Assembly (NCBI RefSeq): GCF_023715845.1
Contig: NZ_JAMBOR010000001.1
Location: forward strand, 186,001 to 250,000
Direction: 5' to 3'
Length of the DNA stretch: 64,000 bases
Source: Fictibacillus phosphorivorans
GTDB taxonomy: Bacteria > Bacillota > Bacilli > Bacillales > Fictibacillaceae
Positions within the stretch are counted from its first letter, which is position 1; every line of letters starts with the position of its first letter. Below are positions 10,056 to 18,553 of the stretch, one piece after another. Position numbers and translations under genes: made by a program. The notes under the pieces were generated by a model. The model saw only the letters and a program-made list of their open reading frames with translations, searched no databases and was not told where the DNA came from.

Positions 10056-10137
10056 AGGTTATGGATTGTAAACCAATACATAGTAGTTTTAAAAAACCAA
10101 ACAACAAATGTGCTGTACAGAAGAAGGAGGAATTTGA

Positions 10138-10482
10138 ATGAAACGTAATCCACTCATTCCTTTTGCCATTATAGGAGTTATTGGAATTGTTCTTATGCTA
10201 ACAATGGGCGGATATGGTATCAACAAGGTTCATCAAGCAAGCCAAGATAAAGAAAAGGCTGCTATGGATCCTGAAGCTATTTTCAAACAGAACTGTGCTT
10301 CATGTCACGGACAAAATCTTGAAGGCGCAACAGGCCCGGCACTTGATAAAATCGGCGGAAAATACTCCGAAAAAGAGATCGCTGATATCGTGAAAAATGG
10401 TAAGCCTGGTGGAATGCCTGCAGGTGTTGTAAAAGGTGAAGAAGCAAAAATAGTAGTAAAATGGCTCTCAGAAAAAAAATAA
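10138..10482 (+). CDS. cccA: Membrane-anchored cytochrome c-550 type protein CccA
   Basis: Small electron carrier anchored by one N-terminal membrane helix (about residues 6-25, [18 protein letters not shown]) with the haem domain outside the membrane. The haem motif CASCH is at residues 53-57 and a distal ligand methionine is plausible in GGMPAGVV. The 114-residue length and position after sigA match B. subtilis cccA. GAAGGAGG precedes the ATG at 10138. Confidence 0.92.
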   Translation: MKRNPLIPFAIIGVIGIVLMLTMGGYGINKVHQASQDKEKAAMDPEAIFKQNCASCHGQNLEGATGPALDKIGGKYSEKEIADIVKNGKPGGMPAGVVKGEEAKIVVKWLSEKK

Positions 10483-10487
10483 AATAA

Positions 10488-10526
10488 AAAAGAGCTTCTT
10501 GTTTTTTGGACAAGAAGCTTTTTTTC
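10488..10526 (+). terminator. Terminator after cccA
   Basis: AGCTTCTTG / CAAGAAGCT nine-base stem followed by a T run, immediately after cccA. Confidence 0.9.
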
Positions 10527-10593
10527 ATTCAGCTTGCAATAAATGCAGAAGAAGACAAATACTATACTATTGAAAAATAAAGCGGTGATTAAC

Positions 10594-11295
10594 ATGAATT
10601 CTGAAAAACTGTCACAAAGACTAGAGAAAGTTTCACATTATGTTTTAGAAGGGTCTGTACTGGCTGATATAGGATCAGACCACGCCTATTTACCTTGTCA
10701 CTTAGGGTTAAAAGGGAAGATAAAAAAAGGGATAGCGGGCGAGATTACAGAAGGTCCCTATCTATCTGCAAAAGAACAAGTAGAGTTAGACGGATTGTCG
10801 GAAATAATTGAAGTAAGAAAAGGGGATGGCCTTTCCGTACTAAAAGAGAATGAAGCTGAAGTTATAACCATCTGCGGCATGGGAGGTTCTCTTATTACGT
10901 CTATCCTCGAGAGTGGAAAAGAGAAACTTGGAAGTGCAAAAAGGTTAGTGCTTCAACCAAACATAGGCGCTCAGAACGTTAGAAAATGGCTTTTAAACGA
11001 GAATTGGGTGCTCTCAGCTGAAGAGATTTTAAAAGAAGACGGAAAAATCTATGAAGTACTAGTGGCTGATAAGTCGGGTGAACAGCCTTACACAAGTAAT
11101 ACAGAAGCGGAACTTTTATTTGGTCCATTCCTATTAAAGTCTCAAAATGATGCGTTTAAGGAAAAATGGGCAGGGGAAGTGAAGCAGTGGAAAGCCATCT
11201 TGACTCAAATGGAACGAAGTCAGGGAATCGTAGCTGATCAAAAACGAAAAGAACTAGTAAAACATATTAATCTTGCAGAGGAGTGGATCGATTGA
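10594..11295 (+). CDS. trmK: tRNA (adenine(22)-N(1))-methyltransferase TrmK
   Basis: SAM-dependent enzyme that methylates A22 in the D-loop of several tRNAs. The 233-residue protein has the class I methyltransferase motif VLADIGSDHAYLP (motif I), GEITEGP and the TICGMGGSLI motif characteristic of the YqfN/TrmK family, then RLVLQPN. ATG 10594 was chosen over a longer frame from 10543 because homologues start MNxxKLSxRL. Its stop codon overlaps the TTG start of the Nif3-like gene, so the two are translationally coupled, as in many Firmicutes. Confidence 0.92.
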   Translation: MNSEKLSQRLEKVSHYVLEGSVLADIGSDHAYLPCHLGLKGKIKKGIAGEITEGPYLSAKEQVELDGLSEIIEVRKGDGLSVLKENEAEVITICGMGGSLITSILESGKEKLGSAKRLVLQPNIGAQNVRKWLLNENWVLSAEEILKEDGKIYEVLVADKSGEQPYTSNTEAELLFGPFLLKSQNDAFKEKWAGEVKQWKAILTQMERSQGIVADQKRKELVKHINLAEEWID

Positions 11296-12413
11296 AAAAG
11301 GCAGCTAACGGGCAGTTTGTTATCTCGCTTTTAGAAAGCTTTGCACCTAAAAAGATGGCCGTCGAAGGTGACCCGATCGGATTACAGGTAGGTTCATTGA
11401 ACCGTCCCGTCAAAAAAGTAATGATCGCGCTGGATGTGCTTGAACCTGTTGTAGATGAAGCGATAGAAAAGGAAGTGGATTTGATTATTGCTCATCATCC
11501 ACTTCTGTATCGTCCGCTTAAGAAGATTGATACGAATACGTCAAAAGGAAGAGTCATTGAGAAACTGATCAAGAACGAAATAACGGTTTATGCCGCACAT
11601 ACGAACCTTGATGTAACGGCACGAGGAGTCAACGAGTGGCTCTCTAAAGGACTAGAACTTCAACAAACTGAAGTTTTAGCTCCTACCTATGAGGAACAAC
11701 TCATCAAATTATCCGTTTTTGTACCGGTTTCACATGAAGAAGCTGTAAGACAAGCGTTAGGTGATGCGGGTGCAGGCCATATCGGAAATTACAGTCATTG
11801 CAGCTTTTCGACAAACGGATGGGGATCTTTCAAACCACTTGAAGGAACAAATCCATACATTGGTGAGCAAGGGAAAATTGAACGTACAGAAGAAGTAAGG
11901 CTTGAATCTATCTTCCCAGCTACGATCCAGAATTCTGTTTTATCTGCGATGAAAAAGGCTCATCCATACGAAGAAGTGGCTTTTGATCTTTATCCGCTAC
12001 TCAATAAAGGAACCGAACTTGGAATTGGAAAGATCGGAAAATTGGATAAAGAGATGACGATCGATGAGTTTGTTCAGCATGTTAAAGATGCTTTTGGAAT
12101 CTCTGGTGTTCGAGTGATCAAAGGGCACGATCATCTTATTAAAAAAGTTGCCGTGGTAGGTGGAGATGGAAACAAATACATCTATCCTGCTGTCAGAAAA
12201 GGAGCTGATGTGCTAGTAACGGGGGATATATATTACCACAATGCTCATGACGCACAAGAAGAGGGTCTTACTATAATTGACGCAGGGCATCATATTGAGG
12301 AAATCATGAAAACAGAACTAAAAGATGTGCTTGAGAAGGAACTTTCTGAAAGAAAGTATGATACAACGGTTATCGAATCCACTATTCGAACAGAGCCATT
12401 TACGTTTATGTAG
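11292..12413 (+). CDS. Nif3-like dinuclear metal centre hexameric protein (YqfO)
   Basis: Member of the NIF3/DUF34 family, 373 residues in the long form with a central insert (PII-like, roughly residues 130-225) between the two halves of the metal domain. Metal-binding histidines and acids are seen in IIAHHPLLYRPLK, YAAHTNLDV and IIDAGHHIEE. GTP cyclohydrolase-like activity has been proposed for the family, but the true role is unsettled. The start is TTG 11292 overlapping the trmK stop; GTG 11283 is an alternative. It forms a tight operon with trmK. Confidence 0.9.
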   Translation: MKKAANGQFVISLLESFAPKKMAVEGDPIGLQVGSLNRPVKKVMIALDVLEPVVDEAIEKEVDLIIAHHPLLYRPLKKIDTNTSKGRVIEKLIKNEITVYAAHTNLDVTARGVNEWLSKGLELQQTEVLAPTYEEQLIKLSVFVPVSHEEAVRQALGDAGAGHIGNYSHCSFSTNGWGSFKPLEGTNPYIGEQGKIERTEEVRLESIFPATIQNSVLSAMKKAHPYEEVAFDLYPLLNKGTELGIGKIGKLDKEMTIDEFVQHVKDAFGISGVRVIKGHDHLIKKVAVVGGDGNKYIYPAVRKGADVLVTGDIYYHNAHDAQEEGLTIIDAGHHIEEIMKTELKDVLEKELSERKYDTTVIESTIRTEPFTFM

Positions 12414-12435
12414 TAACTTCTCCATACAACCATAT

Positions 12436-12472
12436 AAAAAGCAAAGCTGGACGAACCAGCTTTGCTTTTTTG
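12436..12472. terminator. Bidirectional terminator between nif3-like gene and ispH
   Basis: A 15-base stem with AAAAAGCAAAGCTGG on one arm, a four-base loop, and T runs on both strands. It serves the convergent genes on either side. Confidence 0.92.
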
Positions 12473-12478
12473 TTTTTT

Positions 12479-13423
12479 TTATTTTTTCTCTTTTACTTTA
12501 GGAAGAATACGGTTTATTTGTACTTTACGTTTTTTTGTCCATGTCTCTGGATTGTTTTCATCATAATTATTAAGGAAATCGATGACTTCTTTCGTAATCG
12601 GAGTTGGTGTAGAGGCACCGGAGGTAACTCCCACTTTATTAACGCCTTTTAACCACTCCAGATCAATCTCTGATACATCAGAAATCCGATATGCTTTAGT
12701 TCCGGCAATCTCTTCTGATACTTGTGCGAGACGGTTAGAGTTATTGCTTCGAGGGTCTCCGACTACAAGCACTAAATCACAGTCTCCAGCCTGATTCGCA
12801 ACTGCTTCTTGACGTACTTGTGTAGCTAAACAGATTTCTTTATGCACTTCAGCTTTTGGATAACGAATCAACAATTGCTTAATCAGTTCAGCTACATCCC
12901 ATTGGCTCATTGTTGTTTGATTGGTAATAAGGATCTTATCACTTTTAACATCCAATGACTCCAAGTCTTCCTGATTCTCAACAAGATGAACGATATGAGG
13001 CGCGATTCCAATCGCTCCTTCAGGCTCAGGATGGCCTTTTTTTCCAATATAAATGATCTCATAGCCTTCTTTTTCTTTCTCTCTAATCAGATCATGCGTT
13101 TTTGTAACATCCGGACATGTTGCGTCTATTTCGTACAGCCCTTTTTCATGAGCGAGGCGTCTAACTTCTGGAGAGACTCCATGTGCTGTATAAATGACTG
13201 TTCCTGATTCTATGTTACGAATGATATCTAATCGATTGTTTCCATCAAGTGTAATGATTCCTTCGTCTTCAAAGGCATCTGTTACATGTTTGTTATGGAC
13301 AATCATCCCAAGGATATAAATGGGTCTAGGCAGCGTTGGATCATTTGCGGCTTGACGTGCCATAACCATTGCATCTACGACACCATAACAATACCCACGG
13401 GGGGATATTTTAATAACTTCCAT
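12479..13423 (-). CDS. ispH: 4-hydroxy-3-methylbut-2-enyl diphosphate reductase IspH
   Basis: Last enzyme of the MEP isoprenoid pathway, reducing HMBPP to IPP and DMAPP with an iron-sulphur cluster. The three cluster cysteines are visible in [23 protein letters not shown] and [10 protein letters not shown]. The protein is 314 residues, identical in length to the B. subtilis enzyme, with the typical [10 protein letters not shown] motif. The start at 13423 is preceded by AAAGGAGAGG; an upstream in-frame Met at 13444 is rejected. ispG is also in this window, about 11 kb away. A leader hairpin precedes the gene. Confidence 0.96.
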   Translation of the reverse strand: MEVIKISPRGYCYGVVDAMVMARQAANDPTLPRPIYILGMIVHNKHVTDAFEDEGIITLDGNNRLDIIRNIESGTVIYTAHGVSPEVRRLAHEKGLYEIDATCPDVTKTHDLIREKEKEGYEIIYIGKKGHPEPEGAIGIAPHIVHLVENQEDLESLDVKSDKILITNQTTMSQWDVAELIKQLLIRYPKAEVHKEICLATQVRQEAVANQAGDCDLVLVVGDPRSNNSNRLAQVSEEIAGTKAYRISDVSEIDLEWLKGVNKVGVTSGASTPTPITKEVIDFLNNYDENNPETWTKKRKVQINRILPKVKEKK

Positions 13424-13443
13424 ATTGACCTCTCCTTTATTCA

Positions 13444-13476
13444 TATAAAAGACAGCACAGATGTCTATGCTGTCTT
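13444..13476 (-). terminator. Terminator-like hairpin between yqfQ and ispH, inside the ispH leader
   Basis: Stem AAGACAGCA / TGCTGTCTT (nine pairs) followed on the minus strand by TTTTAT. It lies downstream of yqfQ but also downstream of the strong promoter at 13502-13530, so a transcript of ispH must pass through it. It may act as a yqfQ terminator, a leaky attenuator, or both. Confidence 0.65.
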
Positions 13477-13501
13477 GGGAGATTTACTTCTGTATGTCTT
13501 T

Positions 13502-13530
13502 ATTATAAAGGAGAGAACATAAGAACTCAA
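13502..13530 (-). promoter_or_regulatory. Probable SigA promoter of ispH
   Basis: On the minus strand TTGAGT is separated by exactly 17 bases from a perfect TATAAT. The predicted transcript has a leader of about 70 bases containing the hairpin at 13449-13476. Confidence 0.75.
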
Positions 13531-13539
13531 ACACTATAC

Positions 13540-14205
13540 TTATACGTACAGCTTCGGTCCTGAGAGGTGATACCCTTTAGGCATATTCGTTTTAGGTGCT
13601 GCAGGTACTAATTTGGTATTTGCAGGTGCTTTTTTTAATTGTTGAACCTGTTCTTTTGCCGTTTTTGTTTTTGCCTTTTTGGACGATTTTTTACCTGTTA
13701 CTTTTACTTTTTCTTCTACCTCTTTTTTATTTTTTCCCTTCTTTTTTGGACCTTTATTTTCTTTTACTTCAGCATTTTCAGAATTGTTTTCATTCGTTTC
13801 ATTTGTTTCATCCGTTTTATTCGCTTCAGTCGTTTCTACTTTCTTGGAGGTGTCTGCCTCAGGGCTGTTTTCGGCTTTAGTACCTGAACCTAAACCGCCG
13901 TTTTGAAATTCTTTAAATGCTGTCATTATGGATGGCAGGTTTTTCATCGCCGGACCGTATTGTTTGATCATAGGACCCATCGTTTCAGCAACTTTTAAAA
14001 CCTTTTGTACATTATTTAACATAGTAAAAATACTAGTTCCACCCGTTACACTTCCTCCGCTCCCAATAGTCCCTAAGAAACGGTCAACAGACCCCGCATG
14101 ACGTGGCATTCCTTGCATGCCATTCATATTCTGCATATGAGGATGTACTTGAAATGGCTGCATTGGATGCTGAGGCTGAGTTGGATATCTGTAAAATGGC
14201 TGCAT
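13540..14205 (-). CDS. yqfQ: YqfQ/VrrA family protein
   Basis: A 221-residue protein of biased composition. The N-terminus is rich in P, Q, H and M (MQPFYRYPTQPQHP), followed by a conserved-looking helical segment with FLGTIGSGGSVTGG and MGPMIKQYGPAMKNLPSI, then a long low-complexity tail of E, N, T and K runs ending PKGYHLSGPKLYV. This architecture matches the YqfQ/VrrA family, whose B. anthracis member carries a variable repeat; the function is unknown and a sporulation or coat link is only suspected. AGGAGGGG precedes the start at 14205. Position next to ispH is the same as in B. subtilis. Confidence 0.8.
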   Translation of the reverse strand: MQPFYRYPTQPQHPMQPFQVHPHMQNMNGMQGMPRHAGSVDRFLGTIGSGGSVTGGTSIFTMLNNVQKVLKVAETMGPMIKQYGPAMKNLPSIMTAFKEFQNGGLGSGTKAENSPEADTSKKVETTEANKTDETNETNENNSENAEVKENKGPKKKGKNKKEVEEKVKVTGKKSSKKAKTKTAKEQVQQLKKAPANTKLVPAAPKTNMPKGYHLSGPKLYV

Positions 14206-14309
14206 AATTCCCCCTCCTTTCCAAAATAATACGCTCATAAACAGAATATGAATTCAAGAAAATATGTGTGATATTTATCCCAGCTTTCTTAAAGAAAAGA
14301 CAAGGATAA

Positions 14310-14339
14310 TTGGCTTAAATCCAAAACATACTCTATAAT
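14310..14339 (+). promoter_or_regulatory. Probable SigA promoter of cshB
   Basis: TTGGCT (14310-14315), 18-base spacer, perfect TATAAT (14334-14339), about 40 bases ahead of the cshB start. Confidence 0.65.
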
Positions 14340-14382
14340 ACTAAAAGTGAAAGATTATATTTGAAAGAGAAAAGGTGAGCGT

Positions 14383-15666
14383 ATGAAATCTCCGTTTGAA
14401 CGGTTAAAAATAAATGAATCGCTCCAAACTGCATTAAGTAGTATTGGATTTGAAAGACCAACTGAAATTCAAGAACGTGTCATTCCTGGAATCATTAATG
14501 GACAAGACATGATCGGGCAATCCCAAACGGGCTCCGGAAAAACTTTAGCCTTCTTGCTACCTCTCATGCATCGGATCGATATCCAAAAAGATGAGGTTCA
14601 AGCCGTTATCACAGCCCCTACAAGGGAATTAGCACAGCAGATCTACAATGAATTCTTGAAAGTCTCCGAGAAAATGCCTGAAGATAAACAAATTCGAGCA
14701 AAAGCAATAGTCGGTGGGACAGATAGAAAAAGAATGGCTGAAAAACTAAAGAATGTCCCTCAGCTTGTTATCGGAACTCCAGGGCGTATTAAAGACTTAG
14801 TGAATGCTCAAGAGCTCGTTGTTTATACAGCAGGCATGCTAGTCGTTGACGAGGCTGATCAGATGTTGGACATGGGCTTTATTGAGGATGTGGACATGAT
14901 TGCATCCCGCATGGCCAATGAACTTCAGATGATGGTTTTCTCAGCAACTGTTCCAGAGAAACTTCAACCTTTCTTAAAAAAATACATGAAGAACCCGAAG
15001 CATGTTCATGTTGAACCCCAACATATTACAGCTAAAGCAATAAAACATGTTCTTATTCAGACAAAACATAATGATAAGCTTCCTATGCTTATTAAAACGG
15101 CTAAGAACTTTAATCCGTTCTTTGCTATTATCTTTGCAAACACCAAAAAAACAGTTGATGAAATTGCAGATGCAATGGCAGCTGAAGGCATGAACGTAGA
15201 ACGTTTACATGGAGATATACCTCCTCGAACGAGAAAAAACATCATGAAGCGCGTACAAAAAGCTGAATTTCAATATTTAGTCGCAACGGACTTGGCTGCA
15301 CGAGGCATTGATATAAAAGGAGTCAGCCACATTATTAACTATGAGTTTCCAAAAGATCTGGATTTTTATATCCATAGAGCAGGCCGGACAGGCCGTGCAG
15401 GCATGTCAGGAATCTGTGCTTCTTTGGTTGAACAGACCGATCAGCATGCTGTACAAAAACTGAAAGAGAAAAAAATCACCTTTACCTATGAACAATATAA
15501 GAATGGGGAATGGGTAGCTGTGAAACAAAAAGAAAAGAGTCCAGCTTCCAAAGAGAAAGAAGAAGTTTATGTTCCAAAACCTCGTAAAGTTAAACCAGGT
15601 TATAAAAAGAAGATGGATGAGCAAAAGAAAAAACTGATGAAAAAGAAGAGAAGAAATCAAAGATAA
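14383..15666 (+). CDS. cshB: DEAD-box RNA helicase CshB
   Basis: ATP-dependent RNA helicase linked to cold shock and RNA turnover in Bacillus. All helicase motifs are present: Q motif (PTEIQ), Walker A SQTGSGKT, PTRELAQQ, TPGRI, VDEADQML, SAT, ATDLAARGIDIKG and HRAGRTGRAG. The 427-residue protein has a short, very basic C-terminal tail (KPGYKKKMDEQKKKLMKKKRR) that probably contacts RNA. AAAAGGTGAG precedes ATG 14383. The gene is followed closely by nfo, likely co-transcribed. Confidence 0.94.
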   Translation: MKSPFERLKINESLQTALSSIGFERPTEIQERVIPGIINGQDMIGQSQTGSGKTLAFLLPLMHRIDIQKDEVQAVITAPTRELAQQIYNEFLKVSEKMPEDKQIRAKAIVGGTDRKRMAEKLKNVPQLVIGTPGRIKDLVNAQELVVYTAGMLVVDEADQMLDMGFIEDVDMIASRMANELQMMVFSATVPEKLQPFLKKYMKNPKHVHVEPQHITAKAIKHVLIQTKHNDKLPMLIKTAKNFNPFFAIIFANTKKTVDEIADAMAAEGMNVERLHGDIPPRTRKNIMKRVQKAEFQYLVATDLAARGIDIKGVSHIINYEFPKDLDFYIHRAGRTGRAGMSGICASLVEQTDQHAVQKLKEKKITFTYEQYKNGEWVAVKQKEKSPASKEKEEVYVPKPRKVKPGYKKKMDEQKKKLMKKKRRNQR

Positions 15667-15699
15667 AGCTTGATAACTGTGTGGAGAAGAGGGGAAAAT

Positions 15700-16593
15700 A
15701 TGGTTAAAATCGGTTCGCATGTTTCAATGAGCGGCAAGAAAATGCTTTTAGCTGCCAGTGAAGAGGCTGTTTCTTATGGTTCAAACACGTTTATGGTTTA
15801 TACAGGAGCACCTCAAAACACGAGACGAAAAAAGATTGAAGATCTGAATATCGAAGCTGGGACAAAGCACATGGAGGAGAACGGAATTACTGATATTATC
15901 GTTCATGCACCTTATATCATCAATATTGGTAATGCGGTGAAGCCGGAAACCTTTGAACTTGGTGTAGACTTCTTACGAAGAGAGATTGAACGAACAGAAG
16001 CGCTAGGTGCAAGACAGATTGTGCTACATCCAGGTGCACACGTAGGAGAAGGCCCAGAAATCGGTATCAAAAAGATTATTGAAGGTCTGAATGAAGTGTT
16101 AACGAAAGAACAAAATGTACAAATCGCATTGGAAACAATGGCAGGTAAAGGTTCTGAATGCGGAAGATCATTTGAAGAATTAGCACAAATCATTAACGGC
16201 GTTACTCTTAACGATAAACTTTCTGTTTGTTTTGATACGTGTCACACGCATGATGCGGGATACGATATCGTGAACGACTTTGATGGGGTTATGGAACAAT
16301 TTGATAAGATTATCGGCAAGGATCGAATTAAAGTGTTCCACATTAACGACAGCAAAAATATTTGTGGGGCAGCTAAAGACAGACATGAGAACATAGGGTT
16401 TGGCCATATTGGATTTGAGGCATTGAACTATATTGTTCACCATGAGGCGTTTAAGGATATTCCAAAAATTCTTGAAACACCATATGTAGGGACAGATAAA
16501 AATAATAAGAAACCACCTTATCAGCTAGAGATTGAGATGATAAAAGCAAAAGCGTTCGATCCAGAACTTCAAAACAAACTTTTAGCTCAATAA
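15700..16593 (+). CDS. nfo: Endonuclease IV (AP endonuclease)
   Basis: Zinc-dependent apurinic/apyrimidinic endonuclease of base excision repair; 297 residues. Metal ligand motifs are intact: [44 protein letters not shown] and [13 protein letters not shown] 15700 gives [15 protein letters not shown], the family start, after AGAGGGGAA. It lies 33 bases after cshB, as in B. subtilis yqfR-yqfS, and ends before a bidirectional terminator. Confidence 0.95.
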   Translation: MVKIGSHVSMSGKKMLLAASEEAVSYGSNTFMVYTGAPQNTRRKKIEDLNIEAGTKHMEENGITDIIVHAPYIINIGNAVKPETFELGVDFLRREIERTEALGARQIVLHPGAHVGEGPEIGIKKIIEGLNEVLTKEQNVQIALETMAGKGSECGRSFEELAQIINGVTLNDKLSVCFDTCHTHDAGYDIVNDFDGVMEQFDKIIGKDRIKVFHINDSKNICGAAKDRHENIGFGHIGFEALNYIVHHEAFKDIPKILETPYVGTDKNNKKPPYQLEIEMIKAKAFDPELQNKLLAQ

Positions 16594-16604
16594 ATCGCAA
16601 CAAA

Positions 16605-16648
16605 CAAGAGCTTCGCATGGCATTCACCAGCGAAGCTCTTGTTTTTTT
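16605..16648. terminator. Bidirectional terminator between nfo and the DUF2624 gene
   Basis: CAAGAGCTTCG / CGAAGCTCTTG, eleven base pairs around a 15-base loop, with a T run on the plus strand. The minus-strand gene ends inside its tail. Confidence 0.88.
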
Positions 16649-16907
16649 ATCTGTCAATGTATGTCTGGATTAAGTACTGAATGTAATTTGCTTTTTCAGG
16701 GCTTACTTCTTTTGCAATCGTTGCAATAATTTGCTTACGCTGGCTTAAGTTTTTGATATCAATGGTCTGCCGGCGTAATATATTTACGATTTGAACGGCT
16801 TCTGATTGCGAAATGGGAAGTTGATATTGTGCTGCAAGAGATATTAATTCGTTTGGACTGATTGTATTCAGTTTTTGGTTGACGAAATGCACAATAATTG
16901 GATTCAT
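16647..16907 (-). CDS. yqfT: DUF2624 family protein (YqfT-like)
   Basis: An 86-residue mostly helical cytosolic protein starting MNPIIVHFVNQKLNTIS, with QLPISQSEAVQIVNILR and a C-terminal YIQYLIQTYIDR. Sequence and position (just after nfo) match the DUF2624/YqfT family. Function is unknown. GGAGGGAG precedes the start. It has its own strand orientation opposite to nfo, so it is independently expressed. Confidence 0.8.
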   Translation of the reverse strand: MNPIIVHFVNQKLNTISPNELISLAAQYQLPISQSEAVQIVNILRRQTIDIKNLSQRKQIIATIAKEVSPEKANYIQYLIQTYIDR

Positions 16908-16961
16908 AAGGAACTCCCTCCTGACTTTTTTATTGTATGAGTCAAAATCGGAGAAAGTGCT

Positions 16962-16992
16962 AAAAAAGACTCTAGGAAAATCCAGAGTCTTA
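16962..16992 (-). terminator. Terminator of the purine permease gene
   Basis: AAGACTCT / AGAGTCTT hairpin (with GGA/TCC extension) 12 bases after the permease stop on the minus strand, followed by a minus-strand run of six T residues. Confidence 0.85.
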
Positions 16993-17003
16993 AAAATGAA
17001 TCA

Positions 17004-18263
17004 TTATATAATCGTGTGAAGCACAAAATTCATAAAAAATAAGAACGCAATTACATACATTGTAGCTGGAACTTGCTTCTTCTGGCCAGACATCCATTTA
17101 ATCAATGGATAAGCAATAAAGCCAAAAGCAAGACCATCAACAATACTGTATGTTAAAGGAATCAAAGCAATGATTAAGAATGATGGAAACATCTCAGTGA
17201 AGTCCGATAAAGGAATATGCTGAATCTGCTGAACCATCAAGCCGCCAATAATGATTAACACAGGGGCAATGGCACCATTAGGAATATAAGCAATGTATGG
17301 AGCGGCAAAAATAGATCCAATAAATAGGCCTGCAACAGTAATGCTTGTTATTCCAGTTCTTCCGCCTTCCGTGATACCCGAGGCACTTTCTACGGTTGAA
17401 ATAGTCGGACTTGTTCCGAATAATCCAGATACGATAGAAGAAGCAGCATTGGCTTGGAACGCTTTAGGGAACTTTTTCTGATCAGGAAGCAAACCATATA
17501 ACAAGCCCATGTTTTCAAATGTAATGATCATGGTCAGTGAAAAGGTTGCAATCCAGAAAGATAATTCAGTGATACCCGAGAAATCAAACGCGAACAGCAT
17601 TTCTCCAAATGGCTTGAATGAAAATCCTTCAGACATTCTTTTCACTTCTTGGGTATGTCCCATCATAAAACCAATGAAGGTCGTGATCGCAATACCGATC
17701 AGGAAGCTGCCTTTAACGTTCTTCAGAAATAAAGCAAGTGTTAATGCCAGACCAATCATCGTTAGGATGGCATCTGGATGATCTAAATGACCTAATTTAA
17801 CAAAGGTATCAGAGCTAGCTTCAATGATTCCGCCTTTTTGAAGTCCGATAAAAGTCAAGAATAAACCAATACCCACGGTGATGCTATGCTTCAAAGAATC
17901 AGGAATACTTTTAGAAAGTATGTCCTTTAAAGGAGTCGAAGCAACAATTAAAAAGAAAACTCCAGATAGGACGACAGCAGCGAGTGCTTCTTGCCAGCTT
18001 AAGTTCATCGCTTGAACAATCGTATAGGTGAAAAAAGCATTTACACCCATCCCAGGTGTCAGAATAATAGGAGCATTTGCATAGAGCCCCATAATTAAAC
18101 ACCCAACTACAGAAGTAAGAATTGTCGCTAATACAACACCCTCATAAGGCATTCCTGCATCGGCTAATATTAATGGATTTACAATGATAATATAGGCGAT
18201 CGTGAAAAAGGAAGTTATACCCGCGAGTATCTCTTTTTTAATAGAAACTTGTTCTTGTTTCAT
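17004..18263 (-). CDS. NCS2 family purine permease (PbuG/PbuO, AzgA type)
   Basis: Proton-coupled uptake of hypoxanthine, guanine or adenine across the cytoplasmic membrane. The 419-residue protein has about 12-14 hydrophobic segments and AzgA-subfamily signatures: EILAGITSFFTIAYIIIVNP at the start, LTPGMGVNAFFTY, FENMGLLYGL and GTSPTISTVESASGITEGGRTG. MKQEQVSIKKE at 18263 is the likely start, with AGAGAGGAA upstream; the longer frame adds an unlikely soluble extension. B. subtilis pbuG is controlled by a purine riboswitch, but none is recognisable in the 290 bases upstream here. Confidence 0.92.
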   Translation of the reverse strand: MKQEQVSIKKEILAGITSFFTIAYIIIVNPLILADAGMPYEGVVLATILTSVVGCLIMGLYANAPIILTPGMGVNAFFTYTIVQAMNLSWQEALAAVVLSGVFFLIVASTPLKDILSKSIPDSLKHSITVGIGLFLTFIGLQKGGIIEASSDTFVKLGHLDHPDAILTMIGLALTLALFLKNVKGSFLIGIAITTFIGFMMGHTQEVKRMSEGFSFKPFGEMLFAFDFSGITELSFWIATFSLTMIITFENMGLLYGLLPDQKKFPKAFQANAASSIVSGLFGTSPTISTVESASGITEGGRTGITSITVAGLFIGSIFAAPYIAYIPNGAIAPVLIIIGGLMVQQIQHIPLSDFTEMFPSFLIIALIPLTYSIVDGLAFGFIAYPLIKWMSGQKKQVPATMYVIAFLFFMNFVLHTII

Positions 18264-18326
18264 GTATTCCTCTCTTAAAGCTAAAAAACAAACCCTCTCC
18301 CACCCAGCAGTTGCCTGCCAGAAATG

Positions 18327-18355
18327 ATTATATAGCAAATGTAGAAATATGGCTA
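18327..18355 (-). promoter_or_regulatory. Possible SigA promoter of the purine permease gene
   Basis: Minus strand TAGCCA, 17-base spacer, TATAAT, about 65 bases upstream of the permease start. The -35 matches four of six positions only. Confidence 0.4.
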
Positions 18356-18410
18356 GAAAAAATCATTTACAATCTTGTGTCCACACTATATAATTTGTCA
18401 TAAGTAAAAA

Positions 18411-18441
18411 AGTTGCCTAAAGGAAACATTTACTTTATATA
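18411..18441 (+). promoter_or_regulatory. MntR-like operator overlapping the promoter of the Mn ABC transporter
   Basis: GTTGCCTAAAGGAAAC (18412-18427) resembles the B. subtilis MntR box of the mntA and mntH promoters (TTTGCCT-AGGAAA type). TTGCCT within it also serves as a -35, with a 17-base spacer to TATATA at 18436-18441. Repressor binding would therefore block the -35 region directly. The box match is from memory of the consensus; DNA binding is inferred. Confidence 0.65.
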
Positions 18442-18553
18442 GACTAGTCACTTTCATTCATTTCAGCACATACATTGTGAAGGGATTATTTTTTTAATTA
18501 AAAGTTGCACGGAGGCAAAAGAAGTTGCCAAGCGAAAAAGGAGGTTTTTTTCG

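Noticed and set aside
9859-10153. Minus-strand frames before cccA
   Set aside because: They overlap the cccA promoter and terminator region and encode no recognisable protein.
12470-12652. Plus-strand frame over the ispH 3' end
   Set aside because: Antisense to ispH with cloned low-complexity sequence from the terminator; no support.
13596-13906. Three plus-strand frames over yqfQ, rich in F and L
   Set aside because: They are antisense translations of the K/E/N-rich low-complexity tail of yqfQ.
18264-18553. Purine riboswitch expected before a PbuG-like permease
   Set aside because: The upstream minus-strand sequence lacks the conserved aptamer core (TATAATC...ATATGG...); only a weak promoter is visible.
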